52,298 nucleotides of DNA from Tieghemiomyces parasiticus (Eukaryota > Kickxellomycota > Dimargaritomycetes > Dimargaritales > Dimargaritaceae): the NCBI GenBank assembly GCA_027575765.1, contig JANBPT010000231.1, forward strand, positions 1 through 52,298, in the 5' to 3' direction. The notes beneath the pieces are model-generated. The model ran no database searches. It had not been told where the DNA came from and saw nothing but the letters and a program-made list of their open reading frames with translations. This document shows, piece after piece, positions 11,000 to 22,170 of the stretch. Position numbers and translations under genes: made by a program. The first letter of the stretch is position 1. The number at the start of each line of letters is the position of its first letter.

Positions 11000-13900
11000 A
11001 TGGCCTACCTACTGAACTCGATACGGGCACCCAGCCGCACCATGGCCACCGCTAGCATTGCCAAACGAGTAAGTATACCAATGTCAGTGAGCGGAATGCG
11101 GAATGCTGGTCATAGAAGGGCCTGGGTGGCGGTGGCGGTGGTGGACGGAAAGCTCTTGACTACGACGTCCCTGTAGTCCGTGCCGCTTCCCCCGCTTACT
11201 ACCATCCCGCTACGGGTTCCCTAACCCGCTGCCTCTCCATCCTATCGGCCTATTTCCCCCTACCATCGCCCTCTCTCCTATACTCTCCCGCCTAAACGTA
11301 GCTCAAGGACCCTTCCTTGTTCCGCCAGCAGGCCTTCGTCAACAACGAATGGGTCTCCGCCGCCACATCCAAGACTTTCGAGGTCAATGGTAAGTGGCTA
11401 AGCTAGCTGGTTGCGACGGAAACTCAATAGCAACTATATATATATATATATGGTGGTGAGCCCCAGGGGAGGAAGTGGTGTGCGTGGACAGTGTGCTCAC
11501 TGCTATCTAATGGCGCCATGTGGCTCTTGCAACCATTACCTGGCTCCAAATCATTGGCAACAATTTCATTGCAATGCTTTCTGTACTGGCCTCTGATTAC
11601 TTATATCTATAGACCCTGGAAACCAGGAAGTGATCGGTTGTGTTCCGGAATGTAACGTAAACGACGTCTCTAAGGCCATCTCTGCTGCGGATCATGCCTT
11701 CCAATCTTGGAGAAACAGTCCGGTCGAGGTAAGTTGATATATGCCCTGAAAGTCCGGATATTTATTTATAAATATCCTCTACCCTAGTGCGAGGGAGGGA
11801 GGATAGAGACTTGAAAGTACACGTGTCATAATCAAAGACTAACGCTCTTCGAGGTCGACCTGATCACTACACTACTATCTGCAGACCCGCTACCAAGTGC
11901 TGAACAAGTGGAAGAGCCTTATGCATGAGCACGCCGAAGACTTGGCCAAAATCATGACCATTGAGAATGGAAAAGTAAGCCAGGATATAACCGGATTATC
12001 CGTTAGCGGGGATGAAGCCCCCTGCCAGTCGGCTAGGGAATGGTTGCGAAAGGTCCTTCTAATCGCGAACTCTCACTACTCCGACGTTACCTCTCTTTTC
12101 TCCGCCCGAGTGTGTAGCCGCTCAAAGAAGTAAGTGCCCTAGATTTCTTGGGCTTTTATGGCCAAGTAAATTTTGCCAATCTATTGTCCCTAAGAGACTC
12201 TTGTTGATATGGCTTAAAACCCCGAACTATCGGCATGCTGCCCCCCCCAAAAAAAAAGAAATAATCAAAGTGGTCTCACCATACTCGGCATTTCGGATCT
12301 TACCTCCCCACCTTTTATACCCTAGGCTACCGGCGAAGTACTCTACGCCGCCTCCTTCCTGGAATGGTTTTCGGAGGAGGCCAAACGTATCGATGGCGAT
12401 ATTATCCCCGGGGGTATGCCCTCCCACCGCCATCTGGTTATCAAGCAGCCCGTCGGTGTTGTGGCTATAATGACGCCCTGGAACTTCCCAACCGCCATGA
12501 TCACCCGCAAAGTAAGTAGGTGTTCGCTGCATAGGAAACCCCGATCCCGGAGGTTCGCGTTCAACTCGGCCTTCGTTACGGTTTGCTTCCGCTGGCCTCT
12601 AACCTGCTTACATCGGTGTCTTCTCACCTCTCTATCCCTCGGCTGACTAGGTCGGAGCCGCTATTGCAGCTGGTAAGGTAGACACCGCTTATCCTCGTGA
12701 CTCTTAGGGTACACTATTCGCGCCAATTTTCCATGCCAGAATGGTGACACATAGCCCTAATCATCCGACCCAATCCTGCGACTGCTTCCTTTGCCATTTT
12801 ATGCCCAGGCTGTACTACTGTGGTCAAGCCCGGTAAGTTGTACATTGCAGTTCATACGGAGGATTCATCGTCAACTTTGCCGTCCCGACCCGGAACGACC
12901 TCGTTCTTGCCGTGACTAGTAGGGTAATAGTGACGTCCTAACCTAATTATGTGTGCAACGCCTTGCTATGTCTACGTTTCTGTAGCGGCCGAAACTCCTT
13001 ACTCGGCGCTGGCCCTGGCTGAGCTGGCTAAACGTGCCGGCGTACCCCCGGGCGTCCTCAACGTCGTTACTTCCCACGAAAACTTACGTGATGTGAGCAG
13101 CCATTTAACCACGGATCCTATCGTCAAGAAAGTGTCCTTCACTGGTTCGGTAGGTTATAGTTGGCCATGTCTGACGGGTCATCCAAAGGATACGCACCTT
13201 CACGAGGCGTACCTCATGGCCGGTCACTCAGCCCCTCAATCTATCCTTAATAGACACCTTAATTACCAACACCTCCCTTTCCCTTGGCGTTCCTGGTGTC
13301 CGGTTTAGACCCGCGTTGGTAAGCAAATCATGGAGCAAGCCTCTAGCACTTTGAAGCGCCTTTCCCTCGAACTGGGTGGTAACGCGCCGCTCATTGTGTT
13401 TGAGGACGCCGATTTGGATGCGGCAGTCAAAGTAGCGGTAGCGTGCAAGTTCCGTAACAACGGGCAGACTTGCGTCTGTGCCAACCGCCTGTACGTACAC
13501 GACGCCATCTACGATGAATTTGCGCAAAAGTTCACTCAAGCGGTCAAGCACATGCGAGTCGGTTACGGACTAGGGGAGAACATTGAACTGGGCCCGCTGA
13601 TCCACCAGGGTGCGATGGACAAGGTTTCCAGTTTTCTGCGGGACGCCGTCGACAAGGGCGCTAAGGTGCAGACGGGCGGCGCGGCCTACGGGTCCAGCGG
13701 GACGGCCGTGGACGGCACTACTAACGCTGCGCAATTCTTCCAGCCCACGGTGCTTACCGAGGTCACCGCCGACATGCTCGTGAGCAGCGAAGAGATTTTC
13801 GGACCCGTGGCGCCGCTCATTCGCTTCAAGGCGGAGGAAGAGGTTCTGGCCTGGGCTAATGGCGCCGACGTGGGCCTGGCCTCCTACTTTTTTACCCGCG

Positions 13901-14088
13901 ACCTCAGCCGCGCCTGGCGGGTAGCCGAGAAACTAGAGACCGGGATGATCGGGGTCAATACTAGTGTCGTGGGTAGCGCCTCGACGCCCTTCGGCGGTAT
14001 CAAGCAGTCCGGGATCGGTCGTGAAGGCAGCAAGTATGGAATTAGCGAATACCTCAACATCAAGTACATTAACATGGATATTTCGTAA
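11000..14088 (+). CDS. succinate-semialdehyde dehydrogenase, mitochondrial (ten exons)
   Basis: Exons I infer: 11000-11068, 11329-11389, 11613-11728, 11885-11974, 12118-12129, 12326-12511, 12651-12672, 12809-12832, 12986-13149, 13309-14088. They sum to 1524 nt (507 aa) with all phases closing and GT-AG borders throughout, mostly GTAAGT donors. The enzyme oxidises succinate semialdehyde to succinate in the GABA shunt. Exon 1 encodes an Arg/Ser-rich, acid-free leader typical of mitochondrial targeting; Met15 is an alternative start. Family landmarks: ENGK-PLKE-ATGEV at 109-121, PWNFP at 167-171 with catalytic Asn169, the FTGS motif at the end of exon 9, ELGGNAP with Glu269, GQTCVCANR with nucleophile Cys303 and Cys305 (the CxC pair of SSADH), and SEEIFGP. 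Family is confident; the NAD/NADP preference is not read here. Confidence 0.92.
11435..11451. repeat. (TA)n microsatellite in SSADH intron 2
   Basis: A run of about eight TA units inside the intron 11390-11612. Similar short AT repeats recur at 14642, 24272, 25119, 31726 and 47577. Confidence 0.8.
12118..12129 (+). other. 12-nt microexon of SSADH encoding Pro-Leu-Lys-Glu
   Basis: CCGCTCAAAGAA is bounded by GTGTAG upstream and GTAAGT downstream. Without it, exon 4 (ending ENGK) would join directly to [10 protein letters not shown], leaving out the conserved PLxE/A segment that SSADH proteins carry between the two. With it the frame is kept and the missing residues appear. Flanking introns are 143 nt (11975-12117) and 196 nt (12130-12325). 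Confidence 0.85.
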
Positions 14089-16371
14089 GAATCCCCCCCT
14101 CCCTTGCTTTCCTCCTATCCCCACCCCACCCTTCCCCCTTCCCTTGATCGTCGCAAGGCCCCTTAACTTTGATTTTCTTCCATCACTGCCGTTGTGGTGA
14201 GTGGGGGGGGGAAGAGAACCGTGAGGTGATTAGAGCATGTCACATAAAATATACCAGGATAACGATCACTTGATTAAGGTGTTCTTTTTCCAGTTTATAT
14301 AATTAGCAGATAATGTGAACATAATGCTTAAGACATAGTCCTCGGAGTTGCTATACGAAACCGTGCAATGAGAGGGCGGATAGATCTCGCTTCAGTTTGC
14401 AAGGTAAAGAAGGGTAAACTTAAAACCATGACAAACAGGGAGAGGGTAAGTTTTTGGTAAAGGTCGTGAGGGCGCGGAGATGAGCTGGTGGTTGAAGTCA
14501 CACTAACTAGGCGGCGTAGTCAGCGGTGACGGTCCGTAATTTGAGGTGACTCGGTGGCTGCCACAAGATGTTTATTGGTTACCACGGTCGCTTTCCTGTC
14601 GTAAGTATCTACCCACCAACCACTTCCTTACAGTTATGCACATATATATATAAATGTTTTTTAATACTCGAAAAAAGAGCATACCAAATATACTACTATT
14701 GAGGAGAAATCGCAGTTGGTTCATCCTATAAAAGTTATGAGCTGCATTTTTTTTGAATGCCCCAGGATCAGGTACGTGGGACATACGACCGATGAAAGTA
14801 ATAATAGTAATGTAGTGCCAACGCACTGGGTTCCGACGTTGGGTAGCAACAGACGCTGGTAAATTCATGATAGAGACCTTGTTTATCACGTTTATTAATC
14901 AAAATCCTTCTTCATCAAAAGCTCCAACAACGATTGAAGCCGTCCTAAGGATGTCTGCTTTGGTGCGATCATTGTCCACACCTTTATCACCTGAGAGGCT
15001 TATTTAGATTAATTCACGTAGATTTTTCCTCTTTATGTTTTATCTCCTTCTTGAGTCGCTATATATATTAAGGCAAAGGACCCATCGAATAAATAAACAT
15101 CTTAGGAAAAAAAAGGAAGTTCTTGTACCATCTTTTACACCATAAACACCATTCTCAGCGATCTAACAATGACCGAACGCACCACCGCGTTTCCCCTGGC
15201 TACGCCCCGCAAAAACGAGGCCCGTTCAACATCTCGACTTCCCGCACAGGAAAGTGCTGTCACTGGAGGCACCTAAGAGCCTGGCGCGGATTCGTCGGAC
15301 GGAGCCGACCCTACAGTAATATTCAAAATGGAATTAGGGAGGGATAATTAAATACAGCACCATAGTAGACGGTGGGTGTTCTCCGATCGCGGGTAACCGA
15401 TCATGCCTCAGTTGGACGCATGTATACACGGGCCTGATATCATGGGTGAGACGAGTGTGGCGTATTTTGTCAAGCTGAAAAGGGATGTCAACTGCACAGG
15501 AAAGGGTAGGTTAACCTCTAGGCAAACCGTCAACTCCGAGGTCTTATAAAGGAGAAGGTAGATCGAAAAAAAAACATTAACACTTCCTTGCCTGGTCCTC
15601 CAGGTATCTTCTAGTCGAAAGGCATTACCGTATACTCACATCGCTTTCTCCTCCGCCTCCCCCCTCGTTTTACCTAGAGTCCTCCCTCATGACTTCCTCT
15701 ACTCGTACATATATCTATCAACACATCACCTAATACTCAGCCCCCGTACCAAAAAAACAACACTTAACAGCACATCCTGTGATATGGTTTCTAAGGCTAG
15801 CCATATATCAGACACCTTGAAGGGTACCCGTGAACATGCTTCAGTTTAAATTTGCACCCTATTCCTACTATGGTGGCCATCACTAATCCGCACCTTTTTC
15901 GCCTACAAACCTTGGTGGTATCAATATTCGCGGTGAACGGCCTTGGCATCTGCTGTATGGCACTATAGGGCCCAGCGCATATGTGAGAACGCCGACAACG
16001 TGGCTCTGTTGTTCGCTTGTCGTGGAGTACGGAAAGGTGAAGACTTTAATTTAGATAAATAGGAAATGGTAAAGGAGTTGACGGGGGGGGAGGGGTAGAT
16101 GCCTAAAGTTGATCAAATGGTTAGCAGGCCTCGCAACCTCACTATGCCTGCGTTGAGTTGGTTACTTAAATTTGGAGGCCCTTCTTTGAGGTAAGTGGTT
16201 AGTGTTGATGATTGACCGGGGGTAGTCAGACTGAAAGCGCCGTCTGGTCGTTTCTAGTGCCAATGCCGACCATTTTATGACATTCGACTGAAAAATCCAA
16301 CCGCGGTAAGTCATTACTACTTTTACCCACATCCCTCCCCCCTTCTCCCCTGCCTTAACAATCTAAAGGGT
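14089..16371. other. intergenic region downstream of SSADH
   Basis: AT-rich with no recognised gene. A 35-codon ATG frame at 15169 resembles nothing. At about 16256-16306 a short stretch bounded by TTTCTAG and GTAAGT can be read, with one break, as something like TFD-KNPTA. This faintly recalls the N-terminal SSADH exon and may belong to the relic just downstream, but the match is too short to rely on. Confidence 0.4.
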
Positions 16372-16717
16372 GTTTCGGTCCATTACGAAGTTATCTATGC
16401 CACCGTCGACATGCTAGTCACCCACGAGGGGATTTTTCAGTTCGGTGACCCCGCTCATCCGCTTCAGGTCAGCGTAGGAGGCCCGGGTAAGGGCCAGAAG
16501 TGCTGGTGCGAGGCTTGCGTCGTATTGTTTCACCCGCGATCCCACAGCCATGCCCGGCATATGGCCGAAAAGCTGGAGACCGGGATGGTCGACATCAACG
16601 TGAGTGTTGTCATGAGCGGTTAGGCGACGCCCTTTGGCGGTTTCAAGGGGGTTGGGTTCGGCCCGGGACGGAGGAAGATACGTGACCAGCGAGTACATTA
16701 ACATGAATTTGGCTTAA
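16372..16717 (+). pseudogene. broken partial copy of the SSADH 3' end
   Basis: This 346-nt segment parallels the last 348 nt of the functional gene (13741-14088). Matching landmarks in order: VDMLVTHEGIF against [27 protein letters not shown] against [23 protein letters not shown] against TPFGGIK; and a final TACATTAACATG followed by a TAA. It is broken by an in-frame TAG at 16621-16623, by frame shifts in the middle (the [16 protein letters not shown] region is scrambled) and near the end, and by the lack of the catalytic Cys exon portion. It lies in the same orientation 2.3 kb from the parent, so a decayed tandem duplication is the simplest reading. Confidence 0.85.
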
Positions 16718-17066
16718 GCTAGTCGTCGAAGCCTGGTCCGGCCCGATGATATTTTAACCCGTACGGCCCGGTACTGGTCGCACGCGACCCCATCCGGATG
16801 CCATACTATTTATCAATGAAGCTAATAGCCACCACAAGTTATTAAATACCGGGTCATTTCAGGTCTGTAATGTTTGACCGTTTAGATGGTTTACAAGCAC
16901 GGGGTATATTGTACAATTAACGTATTGCTAACCTAATAATGAAAGGAAGAAAGCGCGGGAAAGGCTGTACTTGGGGAGGGGGAAGGGTTACCAAGCGCAG
17001 CGAATGTTCCCATTCATCCCTTCGACGGGTCGAAGGCAGCAGAAAAAAAAGAAGGGGGGGACTGAC
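16718..17066. other. short spacer between SSADH relic and Sde2
   Basis: About 350 bp of AT-rich sequence holding the 3' flank of the minus-strand Sde2 gene. No gene seen. Confidence 0.5.
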
Positions 17067-17915
17067 CTATGACGCCTCCGTCGTGTCCGAGTCGCTGCCG
17101 TCACTGAGGTCAGAGATATTGTCCCAGAGGGCCAGGTCAACGAGGGTCGTGGCCGTCTTGGAGGCCTGCAAGTCCGCAGGTGGAGATGAGGTAGAGGAGG
17201 AACCTGGGCTACTCGCTCCGCTTGAACTGGCGTGACGAGACTCGGATGGCCGTCCTCCATTACTACAGCTGCTTGCCGCTACAGTTTGGGCGGTGGTCTG
17301 GGCGCGTACGGCTTTGTGGACAGCTTGCTTAGCCTTGGCCGCCATCTTTTCAGTGTCCTTGAAAAACTGGCCGTCTTCGAACCGGTGCTCACGCTCGACG
17401 GGTTCCTGGAGACCGCGCTGGATTCGCTTATGCAGCTTCTCCTTTCGCTTGCGAGCAAGTTCGTCGGCCTGGTCCATCTTCTTAATGGCGGCGTCAACTG
17501 CCTTAGCGCTGCGTAGGCGGTGACCATCGAGGTTACGGCAGGCGTCCTGGTCGGTGGCTTTTTTGGAAGCCATCATGGCGCCGCGGGCCCGTAGCATACT
17601 CCCGAACCCGCCCTTCCCGCCCCGCACGGCGAGCTGCAACTGACACGACCAGGGAGCAGCGACGTGACCGTGGGTGGCGAGGAAAGGGTAGTCGTCGGCA
17701 AGCCTGAGACCGCCGTCGGTAGTTAGTCGCTGCTGTGCGATGGGGATACCATAGCGTTCAGTGAGGAAGGCTTTCAAGGTCGCAATGGTGACGGGAGTGC
17801 CGGGCCCAATAGGTAACGCGGCCGCATCCAGACAAACCGTGCGGTGAGTGCGGTCCGGATACCCTTGATTCCCGTCCACCAGAGGGAGACGGACCAAGAT
17901 TTCGGGATAGGACAT
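17067..17915 (-). CDS. sde2: Sde2-type splicing factor with processed ubiquitin-like domain
   Basis: Intronless, 282 aa. The start is the ATG at 17913-17915 (MSYPEILVRL); the frame extends further upstream only to a TTG codon. Residues 1-100 form the divergent ubiquitin-like fold, ending in VRGG followed by KGGFGSMLRARG at 101-112. This GG/KGG junction is the hallmark of Sde2. In fission yeast (established knowledge) ubiquitin proteases cut after GG, and the freed Lys-starting C-terminal part joins the spliceosome to promote excision of particular introns. The second signature, TDQDACRNLDGHRLR at 121-135, is also clear. A charged, probably helical segment (about 137-190) follows, then a Ser-rich tail ending in DLALWDNISDLSDGSDSD. 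Length is close to the fission yeast protein, with no C-terminal SAP domain. It is transcribed away from the Ras gene. Confidence 0.93.
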   Translation of the reverse strand: MSYPEILVRLPLVDGNQGYPDRTHRTVCLDAAALPIGPGTPVTIATLKAFLTERYGIPIAQQRLTTDGGLRLADDYPFLATHGHVAAPWSCQLQLAVRGGKGGFGSMLRARGAMMASKKATDQDACRNLDGHRLRSAKAVDAAIKKMDQADELARKRKEKLHKRIQRGLQEPVEREHRFEDGQFFKDTEKMAAKAKQAVHKAVRAQTTAQTVAASSCSNGGRPSESRHASSSGASSPGSSSTSSPPADLQASKTATTLVDLALWDNISDLSDGSDSDTTEAS

Positions 17916-20900
17916 TGCGGGCGAGAGAGGAATGACGAACGTGACCAAATATAGTGCAGATGGCTGGGCGGTGCCAAACGACGAAGGATAATCGATATTA
18001 CGAACGGGACTAACGTAATGAATGAACAGGTAAAGAGGAATCGAGCCAAATGCAATATAGATACAAAAGACAAGAGCTTGAAGCGTTCTAATGGAAGGGC
18101 CGGTGGTATTGGCAAGAGGCGCAGAGACCTGTGCTTGCGCTGACCTCCAGGCTTATTGGTCGCTGAAAATGTGTGATCTTTTTTTTTAAAAAAAAGCAAG
18201 TTACATAATGCTGTGTGTCACTTCCCCAGTGACGCCTGGGCCAGGGCACCTTGGAGGGGGGAGGGATGCATGTTGGCTCCAGTGTGGCTTTAAGTTATGA
18301 GTGTACCGTGGAGACGACGGTAGGCCAGTAACCAAGGAAGGTCTGTCCATGGTCATGGCACCAGAACACTTCAAGCTCGCCGGCCTACGCTACGTTAAGG
18401 AACTGTTCCATCCAGCATAGCGGCCCTGTTCAGGCTTGGTAAGACGGCGCCGCTCACTAGCGTCAGCCAGCCCAAACATGGTAAATATTGGGGTCGCTGG
18501 CGTTTGAGTAAAATTTCCAAAAAAGTCTTAATCGACCGCCGACAGAGCCCAGCTGGCTTCCTCATTAGGGCTACGAACTTGGCCGGAACGGGCAGGGGAA
18601 TTGACCGACGTACTTGTGCTCAAGGGGCCGGCTCCGCTACACCAACTTCTCACCCTCACAAAACGCATATACAACGAGAAACCCGAGAGACGAGCGTTCG
18701 CACCCTGCATCGCATACATGACTTAATCAAACGGCAAGGCCGTGTGTATGCCGTACCTGCCTTATAAATAGGCGATCACCGTGGTGCGGCCACCAGGCGA
18801 TCCATCACAAGTCGCCTCCCCCTCTTCTCTCCTTGGTTGCCGTGTCGATTAACCCTGGCTCCGACGGGTTGTTTGGACATTGCACACGAGGCTCTCTACG
18901 AGCCCAAGATGATGGACCCCTTCTCACTTCAACCAGCTAACCACTAACTTGCCTACACCTCTGTCGAAAAATGAAGCGCCCAGCGACGGATTGCCCTGCC
19001 TTCCGCCCCACTCACCGTCCTGCGCCGTCCGGGTCCCCTGGCCCCGGGCTCTCTCTATCAGTACTCAGGAAAAAAGGCCCTCACTCCCTCTACGGATGCC
19101 CGTTGACCACTCACAACGACACATTGGACACTGCGACCACTGCAGCACCCCGTCCATGTTATTCCCTCGTTATATGTTTTATACTTGATAGTGCCCAGGC
19201 TCCACCAGCGCCCTAGGTTCGGCGTACAGCGGAAGGCCATGCTCAATACCAAGTTGGACGGCGGATTATGAATCGCTGACGTGGGAAGCGTGCGGATCCA
19301 CTGTGTCCAGCTGCTCTCCCCGCAACCCGTTTCCCTAAATGTCATTTAACCTGTCCTCGGATGGGCCGTGCTTTACCTATCCATTTCGACCGTGGGGCCA
19401 TGGAAGTACTCCGGGGGAATGACTGCCGGACACTGCCACTCTGGCACCCCCCGGACCGGTCTTGTATGCACGGTGCCAATCCGCTGTGGGGCCCGCTGGC
19501 CACACCCCGTGTGAGCGAGTTGACGGGATCCCCTGGCATGGGCAGCCGCACCGTTCTATGTAGCCCAGCCGCCACGCCAAAGTGGCCGTCTCTTGGTTTT
19601 GCCTGCCCCTCCCTCGGTTAATCGCCAACCCTCCCGTACCTGTTGCAGCCGCTCGACAGAAACCGTGGCAGCGGTAGAAGCTACGCCTATCTGCCTCATC
19701 CAAACCCATCTACGACGGCTGCTACGCTTAGAGCAGGCCTGCTGTGGCTTATTTGCATTCCAGCAGAGTCTCTTGGCGGCCGTGGTAGACCAGCATTGGG
19801 CCAAACCTTCCGCCGCCACAGTCGTTCTTGCCGCTGATGTTACGGACCGTATCCTCGTTCGCACCCGCAGTCCCTTTTCAATCTGACACTAGTTTGACAA
19901 CCGACTCTGCCTGGGGTCCAGTTCCGGCCGTTCTCTCGCCGTATTCACACACACACACATACACACACACATATTTAGTGGCCCTGCCCTCGGATTCGTA
20001 ATCTTGGCTGCAGGTTGCGCTTATCCCTCTCTCCCCTTTCTCTTTTTTTCTAGACCCGGGCCCTTATCGGACGTCCACTTTACCCTAGGAACTGCCACAC
20101 CGCCAGTCTTTGACTACCTCAAGTTTGAGGTACTGTTGGCGAACCACCGCTTGCCTACCCGTTGGTACTCGCCGCCGTCCCCTTTGTTCGCCTCTCATCT
20201 GCACGCTAGAGCCCAGACTGTCCTGAAACCACTCTTATTCTTTTTGTTCCTCCGACTGTGTAGTTCAACCATTCCGACTTAGAATCAGGCATCGCAACTT
20301 GTTCGCTGTCTGGTCTCGTAGCTTTGGCCCTTTATTTTTTTCGCTTACTCCCCGCATCCCCTCATCCGCCCATCTCCTTGCTACGAGCCTTTTACCGGGT
20401 TCTCTGCTTCTATCTAATCTCTGTTTCCCCCGCCGTTGACAGCTACGCACCTAACCTTTGTGTATGACCTACAGTACCCGCTTACCGTCGCCCATCCAGT
20501 GCTCCCTTCAAAAAACGTAAGTCCTAGTCTTTGCACTCCTACCTGCTTCCTATTTCTGTCTATTTTTCCCCCATCGAAATGCCCGAGTTTGAGGGCTCCA
20601 AATTGAGACGGATGAGAAGTCGCCCCCCCTCTAGTGGCCAAGTCCAGAGGCGTGGATACCGTCCGGCCAGGCCCTAGACTTCCGCGAGAAAAGCGCTAGA
20701 CTGACCAGCAGCCATACCTTGGCTATTTTTGTGTCGTCGCTTCGTGTTGCGAGGTTCGCGGCTTCACTATCCACGCGGGTGAAGTGTACCGTTAGTTTAA
20801 TAGTGACCTCTCGTCCTCCGCGGAAGGTGCGGGCTGGAACTAGCCTAGCGGCCACCTAGTCTAGGGTCCTACCCGGTAAGCGAGGCCAAGGCGCCAAAGC

Positions 20901-22170
20901 CCTTTTTCCCGTGGAGCAGGTCTTTGGCTTGTTGGCCCAGTAACGCCAGTGCTTCCCTGCCTCCGGAGACTGAGAGCGAGAACACCACAGTGTCTGATGC
21001 CCGGGTTAGGTTGACTGCCTAGGCAATAAACATCGTGGCGGAGAGATGCGCAGGATTGTTTATCACGCATCCCTGGAGGGCGGGAGACCCTTGCTGCTGT
21101 ATTGCCGCCCCTCCACACTCCTTACCCCCTTGGCATTCCGCCCGTTCTACTTTGGCACCTCCTTGCCGGCCAGCCGGCCGTGACATTTTTCCCCTAAGCA
21201 AGCTATTGCGAAGAAGGGTCTGCTATCGGATGCACATGGCTTTATATACTTTTTACAAGCTGTTGTCTTACTAGCCCCGGTCTATTGATCAGCCCTTCCT
21301 ACCTAATTGGATGTCCAAAGCTCCCTTCTCTCAAGCCTTTTTCTTTTTTTTCCGTTGTTGTGTCGTCTATCAAGTCCCACCCCGTCGGCTTGGTAACTTG
21401 AGCGCTGCGGCCCTCCGCCATCTTCGGTTCGGTCCGCAGTTCATTCTTCCCCGCCTCTCTTACACGTCACTGCACACACTGGTTGAGCGTTCAGGCATGT
21501 ATACTGTTGTGTCTACCTCACACCATACTAGTCTCCGTTCCTCCTCTATAATGGGTCAGTCGCTCTGATAGATTGAGTTGACGTGGAGGCTAAAACCTCC
21601 CTCCCATCGCTCTCTAATCGGGCGCGTGTTTACCGCACCGCATCCTGTGGCTTGCCGGGCCGACCGCGCTCCGCAGTGCCAACCGTCGCGTTCCCTGTAC
21701 CTCACCCCGTTTTTTTACGCCCAGCAGTGCAACGTCCCACCACAAATTGTATTGCTGGCGAGTAAGAAGGGAGAGGGAAAGGGGTGGGAGACAAAACCCT
21801 CCAGCTCGCGTTTCTGTTTTCCTCCGCCCCGCCACCACCGTTCAATTTTTCACCACGGCTCACCTACCCACTCCACCCGTCGTCTATCAATGTCGCGCCG
21901 TTGAGGTGCCGGCTGGCTGTCCACCATATTTTTCTGACCCGAAACCCCATCTAACCCTTCGCCGTCATCTCTACTCCAACATCGTTCACCCCTCCCCGTT
22001 ATCCTTCCCGACCATCCGCTCCCATTGGCTAGAAATCCCACACGTCGTGTAGCATTCAGCCACTGTTTACCTATTTTCTCGACTCATACGCAGCCCATTT
22101 CCCAGCCTGGCATCCACTCGTAGCTCCCTTTGAACCCTCAATTTGCTTCGTACGCAACCCCTCAGCCAGA
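17916..22170. other. divergent region between Sde2 and Ras, with unresolved exon-like segments
   Basis: The first few hundred bases hold the Sde2 promoter side; 21.3-22.17 kb is the C/T-rich leader of Ras. Between them, several plus-strand pieces look exon-like but are unidentified: 19331-19621 (open frame with G/C-rich third positions), about 19636-19886, 20054-20129 (after a T-rich tract and TAG; reads LSDVHFTLGTATPPVFDYL), 20475-20516 (after CTAAC and a CAG acceptor, before GTAAGT; reads YPLTVAHPVLPSKN) and 20637-20855. The pieces at 20054 and 20475 join in frame. They may be exons of a real multi-exon gene or relics. No family is recognised with confidence. Confidence 0.3.
19946..19971. 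repeat. (CA)n microsatellite
   Basis: About twelve CA units interrupted once by CATA, in the region between Sde2 and Ras. Confidence 0.85.
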
